Below are positions 1 to 8,272 of a DNA stretch of 64,000 nucleotides, piece by piece (the stretch's first letter is position 1; each line of letters opens with the position of its first letter). The stretch spans positions 3,658,001 to 3,722,000 of the forward strand of contig JACKHI010000001.1 in the NCBI GenBank assembly GCA_020639075.1, read 5' to 3'. Below the pieces are notes generated by a model. It saw only the letters and a program-made list of their open reading frames with translations, made no database searches and was not told the DNA's origin. The DNA comes from Phycisphaerales bacterium. GTDB taxonomy: Bacteria > Planctomycetota > Phycisphaerae > UBA1845 > UTPLA1. The translations under genes and the position numbers were made by a program.

Positions 1-511
1 AACGCGCGGCCTGCGCAATCGCCGGCAACGTTCCCATCGACTGGCCGAAAATGACGATCTTGTCCGCACCCGGGCCATCACGCTGCTGCACGTATTGCAA
101 CACTACGTCGGCGTCTGGAAGCACCGTCGTAATTTCGGCAAGAACAAGGCTCTCGCCGAACCCCTGGTAGTCATAGACAAAGACGCTAAATCCATTGCGA
201 TTCAATAATCGGTAGTGATCCGACGTGGAAGCGCGATTGATCACGGCGCCGTGATGAATGATGACCGTCGCTCGGGCGTCATCGGCCGGAATGAACCAGC
301 CGAAGATCTGCTCTCCATTCCCGCCCGAAAGCTGGACCGACTCGCTGGCCAGGCCGAATTGCTCGGGGAGCGGCCAAACGATGTGGATTGTGGGCAGCGG
401 AAACAAGCCGCCGTTGTCGACGGCGAATGCGCCGCAACCGGCGTTCCCGGCCGCAGCCACAAGGAGGCCCAAGAGCGTTGAAGTGATTCTTCGGCGACGG
501 ACGTTCGGCAT
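1..511 (-). CDS. Alpha/beta hydrolase, probable lipoprotein (3' end outside window)
   Basis: The frame opens at ATG 511 and runs off the left edge, giving 170 residues. The N-terminus has basic residues (MPNVRRRR), a hydrophobic stretch and a Cys in the context GNAGC, which resembles a lipoprotein signal although the -3 residue is atypical. Further in, VIIHHGAVINR, VYDYQGFGES and the nucleophile elbow GQSMG follow the order of a serine hydrolase of the alpha/beta fold (the DUF/BAAT-like peptidase S9-type branch). The Ser in GQSMG would be the nucleophile; the acid and His lie outside the window. Substrate is unknown. It is transcribed divergently from the ACP operon at 679. Confidence 0.75.
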   Translation of the reverse strand, partial: MPNVRRRRITSTLLGLLVAAAGNAGCGAFAVDNGGLFPLPTIHIVWPLPEQFGLASESVQLSGGNGEQIFGWFIPADDARATVIIHHGAVINRASTSDHYRLLNRNGFSVFVYDYQGFGESLVLAEITTVLPDADVVLQYVQQRDGPGADKIVIFGQSMGTLPAIAQAAR

Positions 512-678
512 TCGGGCTTTCAATAGGCGGCGCAAACAGCCGCGGTGCGGGAAGGTACATTACACTGTAGCGACGTCGGGGCGAGGGCACTATGGGCGGC
601 TGCGAGATCGCGACGTTGAATCATCTTATGGGGCAGACTAGATTACCGGTCTTCACTCGTGGGATGAGACAACGACGC

Positions 679-918
679 ATGAAGGATCGAGAGAAGATTC
701 GCGAGTACCTTTTTGGCACGCTGTTGCCGACGGCGGTCTCTGCGCGCCCGGGCGACGACGCGAGTCTGTTCGATCTGGGCCTCGACTCGCTCCGGTTGAT
801 GCAACTGCTCGTTTTCGTGGAACAATCGCTCGGTGTGAATCTGCCGGACCACGAGATGACGCCGGAACGCGTCGAGAGCGTCGATGCCATCGTCGAGTGG
901 ATCGGCGAACATCGATAA
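679..918 (+). CDS. Acyl/peptidyl carrier protein
   Basis: A 79-residue carrier protein. The core LGLDSLRLMQLL carries the Ser (D-S-L) that receives 4'-phosphopantetheine, and the helical pattern and length match free-standing ACP, PCP and DltC proteins. The frame is open further upstream (ATG at 592, 628 and 664). I chose ATG 679 because MKDREKIREYLF begins where ACP helix 1 normally starts; 664 is possible. It lies 28 bases before the adenylation enzyme, so it is probably the acceptor for the residue that enzyme activates. Whether it carries an amino acid or an acyl group is inferred only from that neighbour. Confidence 0.85.
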   Translation: MKDREKIREYLFGTLLPTAVSARPGDDASLFDLGLDSLRLMQLLVFVEQSLGVNLPDHEMTPERVESVDAIVEWIGEHR

Positions 919-946
919 TCTTCACACGCGCAGGTGTTTCCAAGTC

Positions 947-2479
947 ATGAACGCCGCCACCAACGTCTTCGATCTGCTCGCCCACGCTGCCGACACGCAC
1001 GGGAATGGCGTCGCGATCGATTACTGCGGCGAATCGATTCGTTACGTCGAGTTGATCGATCGCGCCGAACGGCTGGCAACAGTGCTCCGTGACGCCGGCG
1101 CACAACCCGGATCGCGCGTCGCACATGCGTTTGCCAAGTCGATCGATGCGCTGGTCGCGATGTTCGCCATCGCGCGAACGGGCGCTGCATACGTACCGAT
1201 CGATCCGGCCTGGCCCGCCGATCGTATCGCGTGCATCTGCGACGACGCGGGAATCGGCATCTGGACCGGCACAAACGCGCCCCCTATCGAGCTCGCGTCG
1301 CGCGTGCGCCGCGCGTTCGTGTCGCGCGCGGATAACTCGGATGCCGTCGCACTCGCATCATCCGTCGAATCGCCGCGCATGACCGGAGCAGTACCCGCGC
1401 CCGATCGCGGGATCGCGAACCTGCTGTTCACATCGGGATCGACCGGCCGGCCAAAGGGCGTCGAAGTCACGACGCTGAGTCTGGATCACTTCTCAAGATG
1501 GGGCGCGAACCAGTTCCAACTGACATCGGCGGATCGCATCGCAAACCACGCGCCTTTCAATTTCGACTTGTCGACATTCGATATCTTTGCCTCCGTCCGC
1601 GCCGGCGCGACGATGTGCCCCGTGCCCGAGCGCGTGAAGATGTTCCCGTATCAGCTGGCAAAGTTCATTGCCGAGCAGCGGATCAGCGTGTGGTATTCCG
1701 TCCCGTCTGCGCTCGTGATGATGCAGCTTCGCGGCCAGTTGGCGGAGCATGATTTCTCGTCGCTGAGACACGTCATCTTCGCCGGTGAGGTCATGCCGAC
1801 GCCCGCGCTGCACGCCTTGATCGGACTGATTCCGAACGTCAAATGGACGAATCTCTACGGCCCGACCGAGACGAATGTATGCACGTATCATTCTGTTAAT
1901 CATAATGATACGCTGAGCACCGCCCCTCTACCGATCGGCCGGCCGATCAGCGATACGCGTGTGTGGATCGTGAGCGACGACAGTCGCGAAGTCGCGACAG
2001 GCGAGTCGGGAGAACTGCTGGTCGCCGGACCGACATTGACGACGGGCTACGCGAACGATGCCCAGCTGACGCGGCTCCGGCTCGTGCCGGCGCCGGACGG
2101 CGACGGGCTGGCCTATCGCACGGGTGATCGAGTTCGGGCTCGCGACGACGGCGTGCTGCTGTTTGAAGGTCGAATCGATCGGATGATCAAGTGTCGCGGC
2201 CATCGCATCGAACCGGGTGAGATTGAGGCGGCGTTGTTCGGTCATCCGTCGATCCGCGAGGCGGCAGTCATCGCCGTTGCCGATCCGGTTTTTGGAAATC
2301 GACTGCGCGCGTGCGTTGCGTTTCGGGATGGCGCGGGCGCATCGCAGGCTGACTTGATCGCACACTGCCGCGCGAACGTACCGGCCTACATGGTTCCCGA
2401 CGAGTGGGACATTCGCGACGCCCTTCCGCAGACGGATCGCGGAAAGATCGATCTGCGGGCGCTGGCGGATTCGAGATAA
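947..2479 (+). CDS. Amino-acid adenylation enzyme (NRPS A-domain / DltA-like)
   Basis: A free-standing 510-residue member of the ANL (AMP-forming) superfamily. Core motifs appear in order: A3 LLFTSGSTGRPKGVEV, A4 FDLSTFDIF (the Asp that normally binds the substrate amino group), A5 NLYGPTETN, A7 YRTGDR, A8 GRIDRMIKCRGHRIEPGE, and the A10 Lys in QTDRGKIDLRAL. The A4 Asp favours an amino acid over a fatty acid as substrate. There is no condensation, thioesterase or fused carrier domain, so it probably loads the carrier encoded just upstream. The start at ATG 947 gives the usual A-domain N-terminus; the frame is open back to 884. The stop overlaps the next start (TAATG), indicating translational coupling. 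Confidence 0.87.
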   Translation: MNAATNVFDLLAHAADTHGNGVAIDYCGESIRYVELIDRAERLATVLRDAGAQPGSRVAHAFAKSIDALVAMFAIARTGAAYVPIDPAWPADRIACICDDAGIGIWTGTNAPPIELASRVRRAFVSRADNSDAVALASSVESPRMTGAVPAPDRGIANLLFTSGSTGRPKGVEVTTLSLDHFSRWGANQFQLTSADRIANHAPFNFDLSTFDIFASVRAGATMCPVPERVKMFPYQLAKFIAEQRISVWYSVPSALVMMQLRGQLAEHDFSSLRHVIFAGEVMPTPALHALIGLIPNVKWTNLYGPTETNVCTYHSVNHNDTLSTAPLPIGRPISDTRVWIVSDDSREVATGESGELLVAGPTLTTGYANDAQLTRLRLVPAPDGDGLAYRTGDRVRARDDGVLLFEGRIDRMIKCRGHRIEPGEIEAALFGHPSIREAAVIAVADPVFGNRLRACVAFRDGAGASQADLIAHCRANVPAYMVPDEWDIRDALPQTDRGKIDLRALADSR

Positions 2480-3132
2480 TGACGAACGCGACGCCGGCGG
2501 GCGCAACCCACACGATTGAGCGACAACCACGCCTGGCGCTCGCATTGACGGGCCTCGTGGCGGCAGTGTTTGTCTGGTCGGGGATCGGCCCGCACGATCG
2601 GTTTACATGGTTCCTGGAAACGGTTCCCGTGATCGTCGCGTTTATTGTACTCGCCGCGACATACCGACGGTTTCCACTGACCTGGCTCGCATACGTGTGC
2701 ATCGCGCTGCACGCGATCATTCTCTGCGTCGGCGGTAAGTACACATATGCGCTGGTGCCCCTTGGCGATTGGATCAAAGACCTGCTCCATCTGTCGCGAA
2801 ATCACTACGACCGGCTGGGGCACGTCGCGCAGGGTTTTTTTCCGGCAATCGTCAGTCGCGAACTGCTTCTGCGGACGTCTCCTTTGGTGCGCGGCAAGTG
2901 GCTGAGTTTTATCGTCGTGGCGGTGTGCCTGGGGATCAGCGGGTTTTACGAGCTGATCGAATGGTGGGTGGCCCTGGCGACGGGCGAAGCATCCGACGCA
3001 TTCCTCGGGACCCAGGGCGATGTCTGGGACACGCAATGGGACATGTGCCTGGCCATGTGCGGAGCGATCTCGGCACTTGTGCTGCTGAGCGGGCTTCACA
3101 ACCGGGCGTTGGGGATCGGGCGACAGTCATGA
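2479..3132 (+). CDS. YjdF-like (DUF2238) integral membrane protein
   Basis: A 217-residue multi-pass membrane protein. The pattern of about six hydrophobic segments, HLSRNHYDRLGHVAQGF in the middle, FYELIEWW, and GTQGDVWDTQWDM near the end is that of the YjdF/DUF2238 inner-membrane family, whose biochemical function is not established. The start overlaps the adenylation-enzyme stop (TAATG), so the three genes from 679 form one operon. Linkage of a YjdF protein to a carrier/adenylation pair suggests it acts on or transports the product, but that is inference. Confidence 0.8.
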   Translation: MTNATPAGATHTIERQPRLALALTGLVAAVFVWSGIGPHDRFTWFLETVPVIVAFIVLAATYRRFPLTWLAYVCIALHAIILCVGGKYTYALVPLGDWIKDLLHLSRNHYDRLGHVAQGFFPAIVSRELLLRTSPLVRGKWLSFIVVAVCLGISGFYELIEWWVALATGEASDAFLGTQGDVWDTQWDMCLAMCGAISALVLLSGLHNRALGIGRQS

Positions 3133-3474
3133 CCCGTCGAAATTCGCGATTGGGCACGCGTGCGACCGAAAACCTTGGCCAGGACCACCTCATTTCGCGA
3201 CAATATTTCGATGACCGCGGCGTTTGTCCTGTGACGACGAATCCGGGGCTCTGGTTGCCAAGCGCCTTGCCGGTTCTTGCAGGCAGGCGTCCCTGCACGT
3301 CGCCGGCGACGTCGATCGGAAATGGCGGCTGACGTGCTCGTTGAGTGCGGGAGCGGAGCTGCCGCCAGGTCGACTCATTGATTGAGCTTCTCGCGAATAG
3401 CAGATGCAGCCGCCCCGACTCCAGAAGGGTTGCGGCCTGAAACGTGAAGCCGAGTCTGACAATTGAGGTTTCTT
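3133..3474. other. Intergenic region, no feature seen
   Basis: About 340 bases between the YjdF-like gene and the DUF1800 gene. I see no convincing gene, RNA or repeat. The promoter for the DUF1800 gene presumably lies here, with a Shine-Dalgarno TGAGG at 3464-3468. Confidence 0.5.
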
Positions 3475-5043
3475 ATGACTCTACTATCCATCGCAATCCT
3501 GGCCTCGGCCCTGGCGGGTACGCCTGCGGCGGAGAAGGACGCGTTGCATGCGGGCAATGCATGGACGCGCGATCAGGCGGCGCACTTGCTGCGGCGGGCG
3601 GGCTTCGGCGGCACGCCGGAACAGATTGAATACCTGTACAAGCGGGGCCGATCCGGCGCCGTCGACTACCTCGTCGAATTCGAACGGGTTCCCGACGAGG
3701 CGATTCCCGTTCGCGTCGAACGCTATCGCGGAAAGCTCGGCGCATTGCGGGGCCTCGATCGCGAAGAGCGCCAGAAACAACGAATGGCGTTGCAACAGGC
3801 CAGCCGTTTGCAGTTCGCTCGAGTGACGCGCTGGTGGATCGAGACGATGACGAGTTCACCGCGACCTCTGCAGGAAAAGCTCGTGCTTTTCTGGCATGGT
3901 CACTTCACGAGCGGGTTCCGCGAAGTCAAGAGCAGCGGCGCTCTATACGATCAGAACCAGCTGTTCCGCAAACACGCCGAGGGGAACTTCCGCGACTTCC
4001 TTCTCGCAGTCACGGAAGACCCGGCGATGATTCTCTACCTGAACACCCAGCAGAATCGCAAGGGCAAGCCCAACGAGAACTACGCGCGAGAGTTGATGGA
4101 ACTCTTCACAATGGGTGAAGGACATTACACGGAGCGCGACATCAAGGAAGCGGCGCGGGCATTCACGGGCATCTCGATCGATCCTGAGACCGGGAAATCC
4201 ATGTATCGTTCCCGGCAGCATGACTTCGGCGAGAAGACGATCCTCGGCAAGACGGGCGATTTTCAACCTGCCGACATCATCGACATCATTCTCGAGCAAC
4301 CGGCGACAGCGGAATACATGGCGCGGAAATTCTGGGCGTTCTTCGCGTATGAGAATCCGGAGCCGGAAGTAATCAGCGCACTTGCCGATGTGCTCCGTAA
4401 GAACAACTACGAATTCAAGCCGATGCTGAAGGCGATGTTCAACAGTGACGCGTTCTACAGCAAGCGCGCAACGTTTACGCACATCAAGAGCCCCATCGAA
4501 CTGCTCGTCGGAACAATGCGAACGCTGGAGATCTCGCCGATCGATACCGAGAGCATGGTGCTCGGTCTGCAGGCGATGGGCCAGACGCCGATGCAGCCGC
4601 CGAATGTGAAGGGCTGGGACGGCGGCGAGACCTGGATCACATCGAGCACGTTGTTCAACCGTTACAATGTGCTTGGGCGCGTGATCTCCGGAACGAATAG
4701 CGAAGAGATCAACCGACAGCGAGAGCAGCGTCTGCGACGAGCGGCACGTGTTCTGCAGGCGGCGGATATCGACGTCACAGACGACGACAAGTGCCCGGCA
4801 CAGCCCATGTTCGATCCGATGCCGATGGTTCGCGCGGCGAAAGTGAAGTCGTGCGAGGAACTGGCGGATCTCTTCATCAATCGCTTGTTGCAGCGGCGCA
4901 TCGCACCGGAGCGGCGAAAGAGTGTGATCGACGCGATTCGATCGCATGTGAATGAGAAGAACATCGGCGATGCGAAGAACGCCGATGCAATTCGCGGCAT
5001 GATTCACTTGATCGTGAGTATGCCGGAGTATCAGTTGTCCTAG
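3475..5043 (+). CDS. DUF1800 family secreted protein
   Basis: 522 residues. A signal peptide (MTLLSIAILASALAGTPAA) is followed by WTRDQAAHLLRRAGFGGTP, the hallmark opening of DUF1800 proteins. Further family features are LVLFWHGHFTSGF, NENYARELMELFTMGEGHYTE and MQPPNVKGWDGGETWI. The family is common in planctomycetes and is nearly always encoded beside a DUF1501 protein, as here; its activity is unknown. GAGG 6-7 bases upstream supports ATG 3475 over the TTG at 3463. It acts outside the cytoplasm if the signal peptide is real. Confidence 0.92.
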   Translation: MTLLSIAILASALAGTPAAEKDALHAGNAWTRDQAAHLLRRAGFGGTPEQIEYLYKRGRSGAVDYLVEFERVPDEAIPVRVERYRGKLGALRGLDREERQKQRMALQQASRLQFARVTRWWIETMTSSPRPLQEKLVLFWHGHFTSGFREVKSSGALYDQNQLFRKHAEGNFRDFLLAVTEDPAMILYLNTQQNRKGKPNENYARELMELFTMGEGHYTERDIKEAARAFTGISIDPETGKSMYRSRQHDFGEKTILGKTGDFQPADIIDIILEQPATAEYMARKFWAFFAYENPEPEVISALADVLRKNNYEFKPMLKAMFNSDAFYSKRATFTHIKSPIELLVGTMRTLEISPIDTESMVLGLQAMGQTPMQPPNVKGWDGGETWITSSTLFNRYNVLGRVISGTNSEEINRQREQRLRRAARVLQAADIDVTDDDKCPAQPMFDPMPMVRAAKVKSCEELADLFINRLLQRRIAPERRKSVIDAIRSHVNEKNIGDAKNADAIRGMIHLIVSMPEYQLS

Positions 5044-5071
5044 GGATCGAGTGGGGTCCGTGCGATGTGGG

Positions 5072-5094
5072 CCCCGTCCCCGATGGGGATGGGG
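5072..5094. other. Strong GC hairpin between DUF1800 and DUF1501 genes
   Basis: CCCCGTCCCC (5072-5081), loop GAT, GGGGATGGGG (5085-5094). The 10-pair stem has one G-U pair. No T-run follows, so it is more likely an mRNA stability or processing element, or a REP-like repeat, than an intrinsic terminator. Confidence 0.6.
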
Positions 5095-5168
5095 CGCACG
5101 TCAGCACTTGGTGCATCGAATGCGATCGAACGTTGCAAGCAGCGGACTTGTGATTGGCGGTAAGAAAA

Positions 5169-6488
5169 ATGCCTGACGACATGATTCATACGCGGCGACA
5201 GTTTCTCAAGGGCGGCCTGACGTTGATATCGGCGGGGGCAACGGTTCCGCTGTTTCTCGATCGAACCGCGTGGGCGATCAGCGGCGATCCGAACGATGCA
5301 CCGCTGGTGAAGCATCGTCCCGGCGGCGCCAACGGCCGCATCCTCGTCGTACTGCAACTTGCCGGCGGGAATGACGGTTTGAATACGATCGTTCCGTTTG
5401 AGAACGATCTCTATTACAAGGCGCGACCTCGCATCGGGATCGCCAAGAAGGATGTGCTGCGGCTCAACGACCAGATCGGTCTGAACCCCGGTGCGACGGG
5501 ATTGAAGTCGCTCTTCGACGAGGGGCTGCTGTCCGTCGTGCAGGGCGTCGGGTATCCCAATCCGAATCGTTCCCACTTCGTCGCGACGGATATCTGGTCG
5601 ACGGGCGATCCGACGGAGGCAACGCACAACGGCTGGATTGGTCGCTACTTCGACTGCACCTGCTCCGGGCGCGAACGCCCCGATCCGAAGCGCGGCATCT
5701 CGATCACGAGTGAAGTGCCCCTCGCAATGCAGGGGGAGAAATTCTCTCCGGTGAGTTTCTCGACGCCTGACGAATTGACGTGGCGCGGGCCCGGCGCGCG
5801 GGGCCGTGGCAGGAAGGCGTTTGAGGATCTGAATCGACCGCACGGCGCAGGCAATAGCGATGAGGGTGCACCTCAGGACGAAGCGTCGGCGCTGGCGTAT
5901 CTCGAGCGGATGGCGATGGACGCGCGGGCCAGTGCCGAGGAAATCCAGAAAGCGGCGGGCAGCGGCAAGGCGAAACGCGAAGGGCGTCGGCGTCGCGGAC
6001 GCAACGCGCTGGAAGGCGATCTCGAAATGGTCCGGCGAATGATCCGCGCCGGGCTCGAAACGAGCGTTTATTACGTTTCAATGGGCGGCTTTGATACCCA
6101 CGCCAATCAGCTGGGCTCGCACAACAATCTGATCAAGCAGTTTTCCGACGCAGTGAAGGCGTTCACGGATGGACTGCGATCGGACGGTTTGCTCGATCGC
6201 GTCATGCTGATGACATTCTCCGAGTTCGGCCGGCGCGTTGCCGAAAATGGATCGGGCGGCACGGATCACGGAGCGGCGGCGCCGTTGTTTGTGATCGGCG
6301 GCGGCGTGAAGGCAGGCGTGCACGGGGCGCATCCGAGCCTGGAGACGAAGGATCTCGATCGCGGCGACCTGAAGTGGGGCACGGATTTCCGCAGCGTCTA
6401 TGCGACAGTGCTCGACGGATGGTTGAAGACGGACAGCAAGCGGATTCTGAATGGATCCTTCAAGCCGCTACCGCTATTGAAGGCGTGA
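5169..6488 (+). CDS. DUF1501 family protein, Tat-exported
   Basis: 439 residues. The N-terminus has a twin-arginine signal (TRRQFLKGG followed by a hydrophobic stretch and AWA), implying folded export by Tat. The body shows DUF1501 (sulfatase/alkaline-phosphatase-like fold) features: VVLQLAGGNDGLNTIVPF, GLQSLFDEG-like GLKSLFDEG, and near the C-terminus SEFGRRVAENGSGGTDHG with MGGFDTHANQ before it. It pairs with the DUF1800 gene upstream and they are probably co-expressed. No enzymatic activity is established for this pair. ATG 5169 is preferred over TTG 5154; GGCGG precedes it by about 8 bases. Confidence 0.92.
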   Translation: MPDDMIHTRRQFLKGGLTLISAGATVPLFLDRTAWAISGDPNDAPLVKHRPGGANGRILVVLQLAGGNDGLNTIVPFENDLYYKARPRIGIAKKDVLRLNDQIGLNPGATGLKSLFDEGLLSVVQGVGYPNPNRSHFVATDIWSTGDPTEATHNGWIGRYFDCTCSGRERPDPKRGISITSEVPLAMQGEKFSPVSFSTPDELTWRGPGARGRGRKAFEDLNRPHGAGNSDEGAPQDEASALAYLERMAMDARASAEEIQKAAGSGKAKREGRRRRGRNALEGDLEMVRRMIRAGLETSVYYVSMGGFDTHANQLGSHNNLIKQFSDAVKAFTDGLRSDGLLDRVMLMTFSEFGRRVAENGSGGTDHGAAAPLFVIGGGVKAGVHGAHPSLETKDLDRGDLKWGTDFRSVYATVLDGWLKTDSKRILNGSFKPLPLLKA

Positions 6489-6497
6489 GCCGAGTTG

Positions 6498-6516
6498 TCG
6501 GGTCGATGACCCGAAT
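6498..6516. repeat. Family A intergenic palindrome (copy 1)
   Basis: GTCGGGTCGATGACCCGAA-type palindrome just after the DUF1501 stop. It matches five other copies in the window (36490, 36525, 36602, 39344, 46478). Confidence 0.75.
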
Positions 6517-6530
6517 TACGCATTCAATCG

Positions 6531-6563
6531 TCGCGCCACCATCCCTGAAGGGATCGGCCACCC
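6531..6563. repeat. Family B intergenic repeat, single copy
   Basis: GTCGCGCCACCATCCCTGAAGGG followed by ATCGGCCACCC. It is a diverged single arm of the composite repeats at 42966 and 45704, and sits in the convergent gap between the DUF1501 gene and speH, where it could serve as a bidirectional hairpin. Confidence 0.65.
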
Positions 6564-6565
6564 AT

Positions 6566-6973
6566 TCAGTGTCGCTGGGCGGTCATGATCAGACGTTCGT
6601 TGGCAATCGCCTGCAATTCCGTCACATCTTCCGCGCCGCGCGTGAAATCAACGATGACTTTCCGCTCCGCCTCGAACGCTTCCGCAAGATACTCGCACGC
6701 GAGCATCGGCTTGCAGCGCGTGCCGCATGTAAAGGCATCGACAGCCACGTAACCGCGTTCGGGCCAGGTATGGATCGAAATGTGCGACTCGGCGAGCAGA
6801 CCGAGGACCGTGACGCCATGCGGTGTGAATTGATGGGAAACGTGCTTCACGATTTCGGCGCCCATGCGGAGCGTCGCCTCGCGCAGGAACTTCTCGGCGA
6901 TCGCCGGATCGTTCAGCAGCGCGAGGTTGCAGTCGTAAAGTTCGCCCAGGCAGTGCGTGCCGATCGCATCCAT
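6566..6973 (-). CDS. speH: S-adenosylmethionine decarboxylase proenzyme
   Basis: 135 residues, the size of bacterial class 1B AdoMetDC. The proenzyme cleaves itself at the Glu-Ser bond in LLAESHISIHTWPE to generate the pyruvoyl cofactor; that motif is intact. The catalytic Cys in FTCGTRCKP and the HTWPERGY segment are also present. It makes decarboxylated SAM for spermidine synthesis in the cytoplasm; no spermidine synthase is in the window. The gene follows nbaC on the same strand with a 103-base leader containing a strong hairpin that covers its ribosome-binding site (see separate entry). Confidence 0.95.
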   Translation of the reverse strand: MDAIGTHCLGELYDCNLALLNDPAIAEKFLREATLRMGAEIVKHVSHQFTPHGVTVLGLLAESHISIHTWPERGYVAVDAFTCGTRCKPMLACEYLAEAFEAERKVIVDFTRGAEDVTELQAIANERLIMTAQRH

Positions 6974-7020
6974 GAAAAACTCCCGCTCGGGATTGGCCCA
7001 TTGTTAGCCACGAGCGGGAG
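6974..7020 (-). promoter_or_regulatory. Leader hairpin sequestering the speH ribosome-binding site
   Basis: On the transcript, CTCCCGCTCG (7020-7011) pairs perfectly with CGAGCGGGAG (6989-6980), with an inner TGGC/GGCCA pairing in the loop. The 3' arm ends in GGGAG, the only good Shine-Dalgarno for speH, followed by UUUUUC and the AUG. It could act as an RBS-masking switch or as a terminator with a five-U tail. The ligand or trigger, if any, is unknown. Confidence 0.7.
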
Positions 7021-7076
7021 ATTCTAGCACATTCTGAAATATGTGTTTATTCAGGCGGCGTATGCCGTGCAATGCC

Positions 7077-7622
7077 TCAGACTTTGGCCGGCGGCTGCGC
7101 CTCGGTCGGCGGTGCGATGATGCTGCCTGTCGAGGGGCAGCGGCGCAGGTCCTCGTTGGACCAGAATTCCTCCATGATGCGCTTCAGATCGACGGCGATG
7201 TTCTCCAGTTTGAACTCTGCCTCGTAAACGAGTTCGTGCGTGTCGTCGCTGTAGAACTGGAGCTTGTCGATGTGGTTGGGCGCACGCGTCTGCTCGACGA
7301 CGACGCCGACAGTATTCGCAGGGCGGCGCGGCGAGTGCGGCACTTTCGGCGGCAGCAGGAAGATCTCGCCTTCGCGGATGATGACTTCATCGGGTTTACC
7401 CGTGTCGGGATGAATGATCCCGACCGTAATGTCCCCCTGGACCTGGTAGAAGAACTCGCTCGTTTCGTTGACGTGATAGTCCTTGCGCGCGTTGGGGCCG
7501 CCGACGACCATGATGATGAACGTCTCATCCTGCCAGACAACCTTGTTGCCGACGGGCGGCTTGAGGAGATGGCGGTTTTCCTCGACCCATTTCTTCAGGT
7601 TGACGGGGCTGACGATCGACAT
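7077..7622 (-). CDS. nbaC: 3-hydroxyanthranilate 3,4-dioxygenase
   Basis: 181-residue cupin. It opens the ring of 3-hydroxyanthranilate in the kynurenine/quinolinate route. The catalytic iron ligands are visible: His and Glu in KDYHVNETSEFFYQ and the second His in PPKVPHSPRRP. The substrate-binding Arg and Glu region VGVVVEQTR is also present. Many bacterial homologues carry a second rubredoxin-like iron site from two CXXC motifs near the C-terminus. Here the equivalent positions read SDDTH and RRCPSTG, so that site is lost. No other kynurenine-pathway gene is nearby. It precedes speH on the same strand. Confidence 0.9.
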   Translation of the reverse strand: MSIVSPVNLKKWVEENRHLLKPPVGNKVVWQDETFIIMVVGGPNARKDYHVNETSEFFYQVQGDITVGIIHPDTGKPDEVIIREGEIFLLPPKVPHSPRRPANTVGVVVEQTRAPNHIDKLQFYSDDTHELVYEAEFKLENIAVDLKRIMEEFWSNEDLRRCPSTGSIIAPPTEAQPPAKV

Positions 7623-7693
7623 GGGGACATCCTCCGCGAAGACTCGTGGTTACCAACGGAAGTCCCGAATTGTCGAGGAGCGGCGGCGAAAAA

Positions 7694-8071
7694 TCAAATT
7701 TTCGTCAGGACGAAGTTCTGCTGGACAGGTGTGACATGACACTCATCGCCCGTGACGATAACACCGCTGATCGTCCGCGACTCGTAGCCTGTCGCCGTCG
7801 CCGTGATCGTGTACGTCCCTTCGCGCTCACCGGCGCCGACGTATTGCGTGTTATTGAAAATGGCCGCTGTTTCCGAGTAGTTCAATGACGTGATCGTGAC
7901 CGTCACGCCGGGAATGGCTTCGCCGTTGTTGTCGACGATCGTGCCGTAGATTCCGTATCGGTATTCGAGCGTGCAGATGACCGGGTTGAGAACGGTGCAG
8001 GCGATTGCGCCGAAACCCGTTGCCAGGAGCGCAATCGCAACGATCAGTCGTTTCAGGTATCGAGATAACAT
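7694..8071 (-). CDS. Lipoprotein with carboxypeptidase-regulatory-like domain
   Basis: 125 residues from ATG 8071; the open frame extends to a GTG at 8110 but the signal sequence fits 8071. A basic start (MLSRYLKR), hydrophobic stretch and GAIAC lipobox indicate a lipoprotein. The rest, YGIYGTIVDNNGEAIPGVTVTI through YTITATATGYES to VQQNFVL, is one beta-sandwich domain of the CarboxypepD_reg type, usually a binding or stalk module. No enzymatic residues are seen. Function unknown. Confidence 0.75.
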   Translation of the reverse strand: MLSRYLKRLIVAIALLATGFGAIACTVLNPVICTLEYRYGIYGTIVDNNGEAIPGVTVTITSLNYSETAAIFNNTQYVGAGEREGTYTITATATGYESRTISGVIVTGDECHVTPVQQNFVLTKI

Positions 8072-8272
8072 CGCGTTCCCCAAAGCCACGAGGTAGGTGG
8101 GCGTACACACTTCGCCATGGAATTGTAGGCTGTCGGTAAGTGTCGAATCCAGCCGGAAAGAAGCAAGACAGTCTCGGACCCGTGATGCCGACGCACGAAA
8201 ACGGACATGCGACGGACGATCGTCCGCATGTACGAATCGCAGTGACCGATAAACGGATCGGTTCGGGCCGCT

